DNA of 17,401 nucleotides from Candidatus Omnitrophota bacterium (GTDB lineage: Bacteria > Ratteibacteria > UBA8468 > B48-G9 > JAFGKM01). Positions 1 to 7,453 of the stretch are shown piece by piece. Below the pieces are notes generated by a model. That model was not told the DNA's origin, did no database searches, and worked only from the letters and a program-made list of their open reading frames with translations. Location of the stretch: assembly GCA_023818785.1 (NCBI GenBank), contig JAMWCO010000011.1, positions 1 through 17,401 of the forward strand. The letters run 5' to 3'. Both the position numbers and the translations under genes were made by a program. The first letter of the stretch is position 1, and every line of letters begins with the position of its first letter.

Positions 1-471
1 TAAAGATTTTGGGATTTCTGGTCCAGCAGCAGTAACGATTATCCTATCATAAGGTGCATATTCTTCCCAACCAAGTGTTCCATCCCCTACTCTTATCTTT
101 ACATTGTATCCAAGTTTTTTAAGAATATTTTTTGCTCTTTCAGCAAGTATCTCTATCCTTTCAACAGAATATACTTGACATCCAATCTCTGCAATAATTG
201 CTGACTGATATCCACTCCCTGTGCCTATTTCAAGAACTTTTTCATTACCTTTTAACTGTAAACTCTCTGTCATTAAAGCAACTATATATGGCTGACTTAT
301 TGTTTGTCCTTCTCCAATTGATAAAGGTCTATCATCATAAGCATATTCTTTTAAACCTTCTGGAACAAATTCTTCTCTTGGAATTTTCAAAAAAGCAGAA
401 ATTACCTTTTTATCTTTTATCCCTCTCGCAATAATCTGTTCTTCTACCATTTTTCTTCTTAATTCTTCCAT
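1..471 (-). CDS. pcm: Protein-L-isoaspartate O-methyltransferase (partial, C-terminus beyond window)
   Basis: SAM-dependent methyltransferase that repairs proteins by methylating isoaspartyl residues. I translated 157 codons from ATG at 471-469; the frame stays open to base 1, so about the last quarter of a usual ~210-residue protein is missing. The N-terminus (MEELRRKMVEEQIIARGI) matches the family opening. It continues with the family's PREEFVPE-like and GEGQTISQPYIVALM segments, then SAM motif I (VLEIGTGSGYQSA, about residues 100-112), the acidic VERI end of strand 2, and GDGTLGWEEYAPYDRIIVTAA. An alternative ATG lies at 450-448, but the upstream one matches homologues better. The start overlaps the end of the glycosyltransferase gene by 13 nt, so it is the last visible gene of the minus-strand unit. 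The family assignment is secure; the partner proteins in this cell are unknown. Confidence 0.95.
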   Translation of the reverse strand, partial: MEELRRKMVEEQIIARGIKDKKVISAFLKIPREEFVPEGLKEYAYDDRPLSIGEGQTISQPYIVALMTESLQLKGNEKVLEIGTGSGYQSAIIAEIGCQVYSVERIEILAERAKNILKKLGYNVKIRVGDGTLGWEEYAPYDRIIVTAAGPEIPKSL

Positions 472-1157
472 TTTGTCTTCAATAAAGAAGGGTAAAAAAT
501 AAATAAAATCATCTTAAAAAATCGTAAAGTATCTTGTATTGGTCTAATTTTACTTTTTTCTTCTCCATAGGAAGTAGTAATTGGAATTGATTTTATTTTA
601 AACATATACCATCCTGCTTTTATTAAAATTTCTGATTCTGTTTCAAAATGTGATGTATATAATTTAATTTTTTCAATAACCTTTTTATTTATCAATCTAA
701 ATCCACATTGAGTATCTGGGATCCAGTGAAGTGAAAATAAAGATATTAAAATTGACATAGATAAATTTGTTATTTTTCTTATTAATGGCATCTTTTTTGA
801 AAAAATAAATCTCTTTCCTATCAAAATCCCAATTTCTGGTTTTTTTCTATATTCTTCAACAAATTTTATTGCTTCTTCTGGCAAATGCTGTCCATCTCCA
901 TCCATTGTAATTACTGCGGGAAAATTATTCTTTAAAGCATAATTAAAACCTGTTTTTAATGATTCTCCTTTACCTTTACAAAATTTATGAGAAATAACTA
1001 AAATTCCTTCTTTCTTAGCAATTTCTTTTGTCCTATCAGTTGAGCCATCATCAATAACAAGAATATTTTTAAAATCCTTTTTCAATTTATTTAAAAGAAA
1101 ACCAATATTTTTTTCTTCATTATGGGCAGGAATAATTACCAAAATATCTTCTATCAT
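459..1157 (-). CDS. Family 2 glycosyltransferase (polyprenyl-phosphate-sugar synthase type)
   Basis: 232-residue GT-A fold glycosyltransferase of the dolichyl/undecaprenyl-phosphate mannose synthase-like branch. Such enzymes move a sugar from a nucleotide donor to a lipid phosphate or glycan acceptor on the cytoplasmic face of the membrane. Visible motifs are the nucleotide-binding start VIIPAHNEEKNI (residues 8-18), DDGSTDRT (36-43), the metal-binding DGDGQH (86-91) and the DTQCGFRLI segment (148-156) typical of this branch. FETESEILIKA (171-181) follows. There is no long C-terminal membrane domain, only a hydrophobic stretch near 214-225, so it probably acts peripherally. Its ATG overlaps the recG stop as ATGA at 1154-1157, indicating translational coupling. 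Donor and acceptor cannot be told from the sequence. Confidence 0.9.
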   Translation of the reverse strand: MIEDILVIIPAHNEEKNIGFLLNKLKKDFKNILVIDDGSTDRTKEIAKKEGILVISHKFCKGKGESLKTGFNYALKNNFPAVITMDGDGQHLPEEAIKFVEEYRKKPEIGILIGKRFIFSKKMPLIRKITNLSMSILISLFSLHWIPDTQCGFRLINKKVIEKIKLYTSHFETESEILIKAGWYMFKIKSIPITTSYGEEKSKIRPIQDTLRFFKMILFIFYPSLLKTKWKN

Positions 1158-3154
1158 TTTATGAACTTTCTTAAATAACTCATTTTTTCAAGTTTAGGGT
1201 CTATCTTTAAAATTCTTTCTACTTCTTTCCTTGCAATTTTTAAGAGTTCTATATCTTTCTTTATATCTCCAATCTTTAAAGGAGGTATTCCATGTTGTCT
1301 TGTTCCAAGAAGGTCTCCTGGCCCTCTTAAATCAAAGTCAAGTTCAGCAATATCAAATCCACTTTCTTTTTCTATAAAACTTATTAATCTATTATTTGCT
1401 TCTTCATCTTCTTTATTATAAACTATGAGAAAACAATAACCAACTTCTCCACTTCTACCAACTCTACCTCTTAATTGATGTAATTGTGCAAGTCCAAATC
1501 TTTCTGCCTGTTCAATTACAATAAAAGATGCATCAGGAACATCTATTCCTGTCTCAATAATTGTTGTAGAAACAAGTAATTTTATTTCACGATTTTTAAA
1601 TTTTTTTAATATTTCATCCTGCTCTTGTTTTTTTATCTTTCCATGTATAATACCTACTCTTACCTCTGGTAACTTTTCACACATTTCTTTATATTTTTCT
1701 TCCGCAGATTCTATGTTTTCATTTCCTCTTATTGCAGGAGTAATAATGAAACCAATTTTTTTTTGAGAAATTAGAAACTTTATAAAAGAATAAATTTTTT
1801 CTCTCTCATTTTTTGAAAATAAATATGTAATTACTTGTCTTTCACCTTTTGGCATTTCACCTAAAAGTGAAAAATCCATATCTCCATAAAGAGTCAAAGC
1901 GAGACTCCTTGGAATAGGAGTTGCACTCATTGAAATATAATGGACACTATTACTTTTTTCTTTTAGAAATTCCTGTTGTTTCACTCCAAATTTATGTTGT
2001 TCATCAACTATTACAACTTTTAAATCTTTAAAATTTATTTTCTCATTTAAAACAGCATGTGTCCCTATTATAACTTTTACCTGGCCTTTCTCTATTTCTT
2101 CTCTTAACCTTATTTTTTCTTTTTCATTCAAACTTCCTATTAAAAGACCTATAGATATATTTTCATTTAAAAAAAATTCATTCCAGTTAATATAATGCTG
2201 TTGAGCAAGGATTTCAGTTGGACATAAAAAAACACCTTGAAAACCCATTTTAGCAAATAACCATAATGAAAAAACTGCTATTGTTGTTTTCCCTGAACCA
2301 ACCTCTCCATAGATTAACCTTTTAATTAATTTACTTTTTTGTAAATCATCTATCAATTGTTCCATTATTTCTCTTTGGTCATCAGTAAGTTTGAAATGTA
2401 TAATCTTCTCAAATTCATCAATAATTTTTTTATCAATCTCATAATTTACTTCTTGATTATAATTCAAATTATTTTTTCTCCATAAAAGATTAAGTTGAAA
2501 TATAAAAAATTCTCTAAAGATTAAATAATTTCTTGCCTTTTCAAGGTTAATTTCAGATAAAGGAAAATGGATATTAGTAAGTGCATGTTTTATATTTGAA
2601 ATATTGAGAGCAAGTCGTCTATTTAAAAATAAAATTTCATCTGGGAATTCATTTAAATTTTTCAATATTTCCTTTATAACTTTTCTTATTGTCTTATTTG
2701 TTAGTCCTTTTGTTAAAGGATAGACAGGTAAAATCCAGTCAATTTTTTTACCTTCATATTCTTCATAAAATGGATTTATCATTTCAAATTCGTTGTTAAA
2801 AAAATTGACTTTTCCATGAAATATAAATGTTTTTCCAATTTTGAAAATATTTTTTAGATAAATTTGATTAAAAAAAATTATATATAAAATTCCACTGCCA
2901 TCACTAACTGCTATCTTTAAATAACTTATTTTTCCAGGAATTTTCTTTTCTTCTCTCGCAAGAATATTTCCTTTAATTGTAACTACTTCACCATTTTCCA
3001 AATCATATATCTTTTTTATTCTTTTCAAATTTATATACTTCCTTGGAAAATAAAATAGCATATCCTCTACTCTTCTTATTCCAATTTTTTTAAAATAAAT
3101 TTCTTTCTGTTTTCCAACCCCTTTAATTTCACTTATTGATGTATATAAATTCAT
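1154..3154 (-). CDS. recG: ATP-dependent DNA helicase RecG
   Basis: Superfamily 2 branch-migrating helicase that reverses stalled forks and processes Holliday junctions. The 666-residue product is slightly shorter than E. coli RecG (693). Order of domains: an N-terminal helical part and OB-fold wedge (about 50-130, including SDGSGILYIIFFNQ), then Walker A GEVGSGKT (283-290), CPTEILAQQH (311-320), the Walker B/DEQH box VDEQHKFGV (383-391), SATPIPRSLALTLYGD (410-425), TTIIETGIDVPDA (530-542), QLRGRVGRSG (560-569) and the RecG tail DLRGPGDLLGTRQHG (608-622). No key residue is missing. It sits in the minus-strand unit with ATGA overlaps at both ends (3151-3154 and 1154-1157), so it is coupled to the unknown 180-residue gene upstream and the glycosyltransferase downstream. 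Confidence 0.98.
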   Translation of the reverse strand: MNLYTSISEIKGVGKQKEIYFKKIGIRRVEDMLFYFPRKYINLKRIKKIYDLENGEVVTIKGNILAREEKKIPGKISYLKIAVSDGSGILYIIFFNQIYLKNIFKIGKTFIFHGKVNFFNNEFEMINPFYEEYEGKKIDWILPVYPLTKGLTNKTIRKVIKEILKNLNEFPDEILFLNRRLALNISNIKHALTNIHFPLSEINLEKARNYLIFREFFIFQLNLLWRKNNLNYNQEVNYEIDKKIIDEFEKIIHFKLTDDQREIMEQLIDDLQKSKLIKRLIYGEVGSGKTTIAVFSLWLFAKMGFQGVFLCPTEILAQQHYINWNEFFLNENISIGLLIGSLNEKEKIRLREEIEKGQVKVIIGTHAVLNEKINFKDLKVVIVDEQHKFGVKQQEFLKEKSNSVHYISMSATPIPRSLALTLYGDMDFSLLGEMPKGERQVITYLFSKNEREKIYSFIKFLISQKKIGFIITPAIRGNENIESAEEKYKEMCEKLPEVRVGIIHGKIKKQEQDEILKKFKNREIKLLVSTTIIETGIDVPDASFIVIEQAERFGLAQLHQLRGRVGRSGEVGYCFLIVYNKEDEEANNRLISFIEKESGFDIAELDFDLRGPGDLLGTRQHGIPPLKIGDIKKDIELLKIARKEVERILKIDPKLEKMSYLRKFIK

Positions 3155-3693
3155 TTTTCTTCAAAGAGAAGTTTCTCAAATTTTTTTTCAGAAAAAAATT
3201 TATAAAATTTTAAAATTCTTATAATCTCCAATGTTTGCGATTGGTACAAATTCCTTTCATCAATTCTTTCTATTAAACCTGAAATTACTGTTGGAAATAA
3301 AATAATATTATTTATACCTTTTTCTTTCATAATTTTTATAGATTCATTCCTCAAACTTAAATTTGATGGTAACCCTGGTATTACAAGAATCTTTTTGTAA
3401 TTATTTACTAACAAATCTTTTACTTTCTTATATATTTTTTCTTCTGTAATTTCAAAAATTTCTGAATAAAACTTTTTAATCACTGATGGAGTAAATTTTA
3501 AAGTATGCCATGCAAGAACTTTAATAATTGCTTTATCTATAAAGATAACTTTTTCTTTTTCTATTATAAACTCTTCAATATCTTTATACTTATTTTTTGT
3601 ATTTTTTACAATTAAAAAATTATCTTTCCTTGTGACATAAAAACCATTTATTATAAAAAATTCCTTGACAATTTCAAGTGCTGAAATACTCAT
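3151..3693 (-). CDS. Unrecognised 180-residue soluble protein
   Basis: I cannot name this gene. It encodes 180 residues with no signal peptide or membrane helix and many Lys/Ile/Glu residues. It has alternating strands and helices: an N-terminal helix, a beta-rich region (residues 18-58), a conserved-looking AWHTLKFTPSVIKKF segment (61-75), an Asn/Lys-rich stretch before KILVIPGLPSN (101-111), GINNIILFPTVISGLIERI (126-144) and a C-terminal helix RNLYQSQTLEIIRILKFY. I recall similar hypothetical proteins in uncultured anaerobes and planctomycete-type bacteria, and the strand-rich first half could be a degenerate nuclease-like fold, but this is only a guess. It starts 3 nt after the prepilin peptidase region's end (stop at 3698-3700, start at 3693) and its TGA overlaps the recG ATG. 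Confidence 0.8.
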   Translation of the reverse strand: MSISALEIVKEFFIINGFYVTRKDNFLIVKNTKNKYKDIEEFIIEKEKVIFIDKAIIKVLAWHTLKFTPSVIKKFYSEIFEITEEKIYKKVKDLLVNNYKKILVIPGLPSNLSLRNESIKIMKEKGINNIILFPTVISGLIERIDERNLYQSQTLEIIRILKFYKFFSEKKFEKLLFEEK

Positions 3694-3697
3694 TTTT

Positions 3698-4471
3698 TTA
3701 ATGTATTAAAAAACCTAAAAAAAGATTTCGTTTTAAAAAAATTGATACAACTGCACCAAGAGCAAGATAAGGACCAAAAGGAACATAATCTTCAATTTTC
3801 TTTTTTCCAAAAAGGATTAATATTAAACTTATTAAAGTACCAAAAAGTGAAGCAAAGAATAAAGTGAGAAGAACTGATTGCCACCCATTAAAAGCACCTA
3901 CCATTCCAAGTAATTTAACATCTCCACCACCCATAGCATCCTTTTTAAAAAGCAATTTTCCAATAAACCCTAAAAAAATTAAAATGCCTCCTCCAATAGT
4001 AACACCAATAAATGAATAAATTAAACTTTTTATTCTATCCATATTATGAATTTGAGGGAAAAGAAAAGAGAATAAAAGTCCAAGAAAAATCCCGGGAATT
4101 ACAATAACATCAGGAATTAAAAAAGTATCAATATCAATAAAACTTATTATAATAAGAGAAAGAGCCAAAATGTTATAAACAAAAGTAATTGAAGATAAAC
4201 CAAATTTTTTATAAATCAGGAAAAATAATATCCCTGTTAAAAATTCTACGATAAAATATCTTACAGATATTGGTTTCCCACAGTATCTACATTTTCCTTT
4301 TAAAATTATATAACTTATAAGTGGAATATTGTCATACCATTTTATATTTTTATTACAATTTGGGCAGAAAGAACCAGGAGAAATAATTGATTTTCCTTTT
4401 GGTAACCTGTAAATGCATACATTAGCAAAACTTCCAAAAATAAGCCCAAGAATAAAAATTATAAAACCCAT
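3698..4471 (-). CDS. Type IV prepilin leader peptidase / N-methyltransferase (PilD family)
   Basis: Membrane aspartyl protease that cuts the leader from type IV pilins and type II secretion pseudopilins and methylates the new N-terminus. The 257-residue product has the bacterial architecture. It opens with a helix, GLIFGSFANVCIYRLP (9-24), then a cytoplasmic zinc-type region with two CxxC pairs (C36/C39 and C61/C64). About seven more hydrophobic segments follow. The catalytic aspartates lie in FIDIDTFLIPD (D113/D115) and GGGDVKLL (D184). Both CxxC pairs are present, so the methyltransferase-type N-terminal domain looks complete. It is the first gene of the minus-strand unit; its ATG has no Shine-Dalgarno and lies directly behind a predicted promoter. 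No pilin gene is seen in the window, so the substrate genes must be elsewhere. Confidence 0.95.
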   Translation of the reverse strand: MGFIIFILGLIFGSFANVCIYRLPKGKSIISPGSFCPNCNKNIKWYDNIPLISYIILKGKCRYCGKPISVRYFIVEFLTGILFFLIYKKFGLSSITFVYNILALSLIIISFIDIDTFLIPDVIVIPGIFLGLLFSFLFPQIHNMDRIKSLIYSFIGVTIGGGILIFLGFIGKLLFKKDAMGGGDVKLLGMVGAFNGWQSVLLTLFFASLFGTLISLILILFGKKKIEDYVPFGPYLALGAVVSIFLKRNLFLGFLIH

Positions 4472-4477
4472 ATTTTT

Positions 4478-4505
4478 ATTTTAAACTATTTTAATATAAA
4501 TTCAA
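4478..4505 (-). promoter_or_regulatory. Predicted sigma-70-type promoter of the prepilin peptidase-recG-pcm unit
   Basis: Read on the minus strand: -35 TTGAAT (4505-4500), 16-nt spacer, -10 TAAAAT (4483-4478), then 6 nt to the ATG at 4471. The start of transcription would fall on or within a base or two of the ATG, giving a leaderless mRNA. No Shine-Dalgarno sequence precedes this ATG. The match is by eye, in very A+T-rich DNA, so the -10 is less certain than the geometry. Confidence 0.5.
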
Positions 4506-4508
4506 AAA

Positions 4509-4536
4509 TTGACATAAAACAAATAAAATATAAAAT
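4509..4536 (+). promoter_or_regulatory. Predicted sigma-70-type promoter of the tol unit
   Basis: Perfect -35 TTGACA (4509-4514), 16-nt spacer, -10 TAAAAT (4531-4536), then 6 nt to the ATG at 4543. Spacer, -10 and distance to ATG are identical to the divergent promoter on the other strand. The predicted transcript starts at the tolQ ATG itself, which lacks any Shine-Dalgarno sequence. Confidence 0.6.
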
Positions 4537-4542
4537 TAAAGT

Positions 4543-5169
4543 ATGGAAAATGTTTGGATTTCTTCATGGAAACATTGTGATATTTATGGGAAAATAGACC
4601 TTATTATACTTGGTATCCTTTCAATCTATTCTTGGTATATTATGATAGAGAAGTTTTTAACAATTAGAACTGCTATGAAAAATAATAAAATTTTTGAATC
4701 CTTTTTTATTTCAAAAAAAGAGATAAAGAAAATTCCATGCCCATTATATTCTATTCTTGAATATCTAACAACATTAATAAAATATGAAAAATTTTCTTTA
4801 GAAGAGAGTAAAAAATATATAGAAAAAGCATTTATTAAAGAACAAGCAAATCTTGAGAAAAATCTAACTTCACTTGCTACAATTACTGTAGTTGCTCCAT
4901 TTTTAGGATTACTTGGAACTGTCTGGGGACTTTTAATCTCTTTTATAAATATGTCAGTCACTGGTTCTTCCTCAATAAAAGTTGTTGCGGGTGGTATTGC
5001 AGAAGCACTTATTACAACAGTCTTAGGACTTCTTGTAGCAATTCCAGCAGCAGTTGGGTATAATTTTTTTAAAGATAGAATACAAACATTAATGGATAAA
5101 ATGGAATTATTAATACCTTATATTGAAGAATATTTATCTAAAATTCCTTTAAAACAATATGAGAAATAG
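4543..5169 (+). CDS. tolQ: TolQ/ExbB-type proton channel subunit
   Basis: Inner-membrane MotA/TolQ/ExbB family protein that with TolR forms the proton-driven motor energising the Tol or TonB system. The 208 residues show the family pattern of three helices: TM1 at about 18-36, then a large cytoplasmic loop (37-108), then TM2 (about 111-134, containing APFLGLLGTVWGL) and TM3 (about 152-175, containing GIAEALITTVLGLLVAIPA). These two conserved signatures line the channel. It is the first gene of the plus-strand unit and overlaps the tolR start by 11 nt. The tolQ name rather than exbB rests on the tolB gene three genes downstream. The ATG has no Shine-Dalgarno site and lies at the predicted transcription start. 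Confidence 0.93.
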   Translation: MENVWISSWKHCDIYGKIDLIILGILSIYSWYIMIEKFLTIRTAMKNNKIFESFFISKKEIKKIPCPLYSILEYLTTLIKYEKFSLEESKKYIEKAFIKEQANLEKNLTSLATITVVAPFLGLLGTVWGLLISFINMSVTGSSSIKVVAGGIAEALITTVLGLLVAIPAAVGYNFFKDRIQTLMDKMELLIPYIEEYLSKIPLKQYEK

Positions 5170-5551
5170 AAATAATAAAACTACACTTGCGCAGATAAAT
5201 ATAACAAATCTTGTTGATATTGCATTAACACTTGTAATAACTATTTTAATGATTGCTCCTATGGTTGAGCAAGGGATAGAAGTTTCATTGCCAAAATCAT
5301 CACCATATGAAATGAAAATAGAAAAAAGCATAATAATAACAGTTGCTCCTGATAATCAATATTATATCGGTGGCAAACAGATGAGTTTGAGTGAAATATA
5401 TGATTTTTTAAAAAGTAAAAGTTATGAGAAGGAAATTTCTGTAATAGTAAAAGGAGATGAAAAGGTACCTTATAAAAATATAATTAAAGTTCTTGATATA
5501 GTTAAAAAATGCAAAATAGATATGATTGGACTTGCTACACAATTAGAATAA
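5159..5551 (+). CDS. tolR: TolR/ExbD-type motor subunit
   Basis: Small inner-membrane partner of TolQ/ExbB. The 130 residues comprise a short cytoplasmic N-terminus, one helix (about 17-34) and a periplasmic domain. The helix contains the family's essential proton-binding aspartate, D20 in NLVDIALTLVI. The periplasmic part has the usual features VSLPKS (42-47), SIIITVAPDNQYYIGG (57-72) and VIVKGDEKVPYKNIIKVLDI (95-114). Its ATG overlaps the last 11 nt of tolQ, implying translational coupling, and no Shine-Dalgarno site is needed or seen. It is followed by an overlapping TolA/TonB-like gene. Confidence 0.93.
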   Translation: MRNRNNKTTLAQINITNLVDIALTLVITILMIAPMVEQGIEVSLPKSSPYEMKIEKSIIITVAPDNQYYIGGKQMSLSEIYDFLKSKSYEKEISVIVKGDEKVPYKNIIKVLDIVKKCKIDMIGLATQLE

Positions 5552-6237
5552 AGAAAAAGAGTTTTTTAATATCATTGTTAGTTCATACTATTTTTTCTCT
5601 TTCATTCTTTTTACCAATTACTAAAAATAAAGAGTTTAAAAGAGAGATATTTGTTGTTAAAATGGTCTCCCTTCCAGAAATAGAAATACCAAAAGTTAGT
5701 GATAGATTAGAAGAAAAGGTAGAAAATTTTATCAAAAAACAAGAAAAAATTGAAAACATAAATGAAAAACCAAAAATTATAAAGAAAAATTTTTCTACTT
5801 CAAATAAATTTTCACCAGAAGATTATAAGCAAAAACTTTATTCTAATATTTTAAAAGAGACAAAAACTTTTCAAAAAGATTCTTTGACAAAATCTGTTGA
5901 TATTAAAATACCAGAAATAAATTCAGAAAAATTAAATTTAAACACAATATCTTTTTCTACAGAAGTTCCTGTATGGTATATGAATCTTATAAAGAAAAAA
6001 ATAGAGGATAATTGGTTAATTAAAGAATATTTTAGCAATTTATCTACAATCGTTTCTTTTAGAATTTATAGAAGTGGAAAGATTGAAAATATTATTATAG
6101 AGAAAAGTTCAGGAGATAGAAAATTTGACAATTCAATAATAGATGCAATAAAATCTGTAAAAGTCTGGCCTGAATTCCCTGAAAATGTAAAAGATAAATA
6201 TTTTGATATTATAATTGAATTTAAAATGGAGGGATAA
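5509..6237 (+). CDS. TolA/TonB-type energy-transducing protein
   Basis: Single-pass periplasm-spanning protein linking the TolQ-TolR motor to the outer membrane. Numbered from ATG 5509 (242 residues), it has a basic stretch RIKKKS (13-18), one helix (about 19-36) and a Lys/Glu/Pro-rich linker (about 40-150). Its TonB/TolA-type C-terminal domain (about 152-240) includes IEDNWL, VSFRIYRSGKIENIIIEKSSG, FDNSIIDAIKSVKVWPEFP. The helix carries SxxxH (S22-H26), the TonB/TolA signature needed for contact with the motor. The start is uncertain. ATG 5509 gives a 43-nt overlap with tolR and 11 atypical residues, whereas the family-like N-terminus would start at the ATT at 5542 or ATA at 5548. TolB downstream favours a TolA role. 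The linker is much shorter than in E. coli TolA. Confidence 0.88.
   Translation: MQNRYDWTCYTIRIKKKSFLISLLVHTIFSLSFFLPITKNKEFKREIFVVKMVSLPEIEIPKVSDRLEEKVENFIKKQEKIENINEKPKIIKKNFSTSNKFSPEDYKQKLYSNILKETKTFQKDSLTKSVDIKIPEINSEKLNLNTISFSTEVPVWYMNLIKKKIEDNWLIKEYFSNLSTIVSFRIYRSGKIENIIIEKSSGDRKFDNSIIDAIKSVKVWPEFPENVKDKYFDIIIEFKMEG
6228..6233 (+). promoter_or_regulatory. Shine-Dalgarno site deciding the tolB start
   Basis: GGAGGG, 5 nt before ATG 6239. It shows that the ATG at 6239, not the in-frame TTG at 6215, is the tolB start. Confidence 0.85.
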
Positions 6238-6238
6238 A

Positions 6239-7450
6239 ATGAAGAAAGTATTTATTTTTTTAATAATTTTTAGTCCATTTTTGCTCTCTCAAACTCAGAT
6301 TTTTCTTCAAATTACAAAAAATTTAATGGAAAAGGCAGATGTTTATTTAATATTTAAAATTGAGAAAAATGATTTTTCTGAAAAGATGATAAATACACTT
6401 TTAAGTGACCTTAAATATTCTGGATTTTTTAATATTGAAGGTTTTAAAATTACAAATGATGTAGAGAGAGCAAAGAAAGAGATAGTAACCCAAATAATAA
6501 TTATTGGAGAGAGAAAACAGGATATATTAAGTATAAAAGTAGAAAATAGAATAGAAGGGGAAATTATTTTTGAAAATAATTATAAACTGAATGAACCAAG
6601 ATATCTTTCCCATATAATTTGTGATGATATTGTTGAGAAATTAACTGGTAAACCAGGAATTGCTAAAAGTAAAATACTCTTTACTTCTGATAAAGTTGGA
6701 AAAAGGCAGATATATATAATTGACTATGATGGATTTAATTTAAAGCAAATTACAGATGTTGATTATCTTATTAATTATCCAAAATATTTTGAAAGGAATA
6801 ATATATTATATGTTTCTTATGAAGATGGCTGGCCTAAAATTTCAAAAATTGATATTTTTTCTAAAAAAATAGAAACATTTATTGCCAAGCCAGGACTAAA
6901 TGCATGCATCTCTATATGTAGAGAAACAAAAGAAATTGCTCTTGTTTTAAGTCAAACAGGGAATCCAGAGATATTTATTGCAGATTTTGAAGGAAAGATA
7001 AAGAGAAAAATAACTAATTATAATGGAATTGATAGTTCTCCTTCTTTCTCTCCAGATGGCAAATATATTGCTTTTGTATCTGACAGAAATGGGAAACCAC
7101 AAATTTATATAATGAATAAGGATGGATATGGAGTGAAAAGAATAAGTTTTGTTTCAAATTACTGCACATCTCCATTATTTTCTCCAGATGGAAATTTTAT
7201 TGCATATATTTATTCTGAAGGTTCTGGATATGGTCTTGCTTTATATGACTTAAATAGACATAAAACAACACAAATTAGTGGTTTGAATTGTGAAGAAATT
7301 TCGTGGGCTCCTAATTCAAGACATATTGTATATTCAAAGATAGGGCAAAAACAACCGATAATGATTATTGATATTTTTACAAAAGAAATAAGAAAATTAG
7401 TTTCTGGTGAATTTAATTGTTTAAGCCCTAATTGGTTTATTTTAGAATAA
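6239..7450 (+). CDS. tolB: TolB periplasmic beta-propeller protein
   Basis: Periplasmic component of the Tol system that in characterised bacteria binds Pal and the TolA C-terminal domain. The 403 residues begin with a signal peptide (MKKVFIFLIIFSPFLLS), followed by the TolB N-terminal domain (about 20-140, ending LTGKPGIAKSKILFTS) and a propeller of WD40-like PD40 repeats. Repeat units are clear at KRQIYIIDYDGFNLKQIT (155-172), SPSFSPDGKYIAFVSDRNGK (267-286), SPLFSPDGNFIAYIYSEGSG (311-330) and ISWAPNSRHIVYSK (354-367). The start at 6239 is chosen for the GGAGGG site and the signal peptide; it begins 1 nt after the tolA/tonB stop. No pal gene follows within the window, which is unusual for a tol cluster. 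Length is close to the usual ~400-430. Confidence 0.93.
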   Translation: MKKVFIFLIIFSPFLLSQTQIFLQITKNLMEKADVYLIFKIEKNDFSEKMINTLLSDLKYSGFFNIEGFKITNDVERAKKEIVTQIIIIGERKQDILSIKVENRIEGEIIFENNYKLNEPRYLSHIICDDIVEKLTGKPGIAKSKILFTSDKVGKRQIYIIDYDGFNLKQITDVDYLINYPKYFERNNILYVSYEDGWPKISKIDIFSKKIETFIAKPGLNACISICRETKEIALVLSQTGNPEIFIADFEGKIKRKITNYNGIDSSPSFSPDGKYIAFVSDRNGKPQIYIMNKDGYGVKRISFVSNYCTSPLFSPDGNFIAYIYSEGSGYGLALYDLNRHKTTQISGLNCEEISWAPNSRHIVYSKIGQKQPIMIIDIFTKEIRKLVSGEFNCLSPNWFILE

Positions 7451-7453
7451 AAA

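Noticed and set aside
198..434. Small plus-strand open frame within pcm
   Set aside because: It is the antisense shadow of the clearly coding pcm frame, with low-complexity Leu-rich translation.
4626..4961. Minus-strand open frame over tolQ
   Set aside because: Antisense to a conserved gene, no Shine-Dalgarno site and no family features; A+T-rich DNA gives many such frames.
6215..6238. TTG start extending tolB upstream
   Set aside because: It lies inside the TolA/TonB gene, whereas ATG 6239 has GGAGGG at 5 nt and a normal signal peptide.
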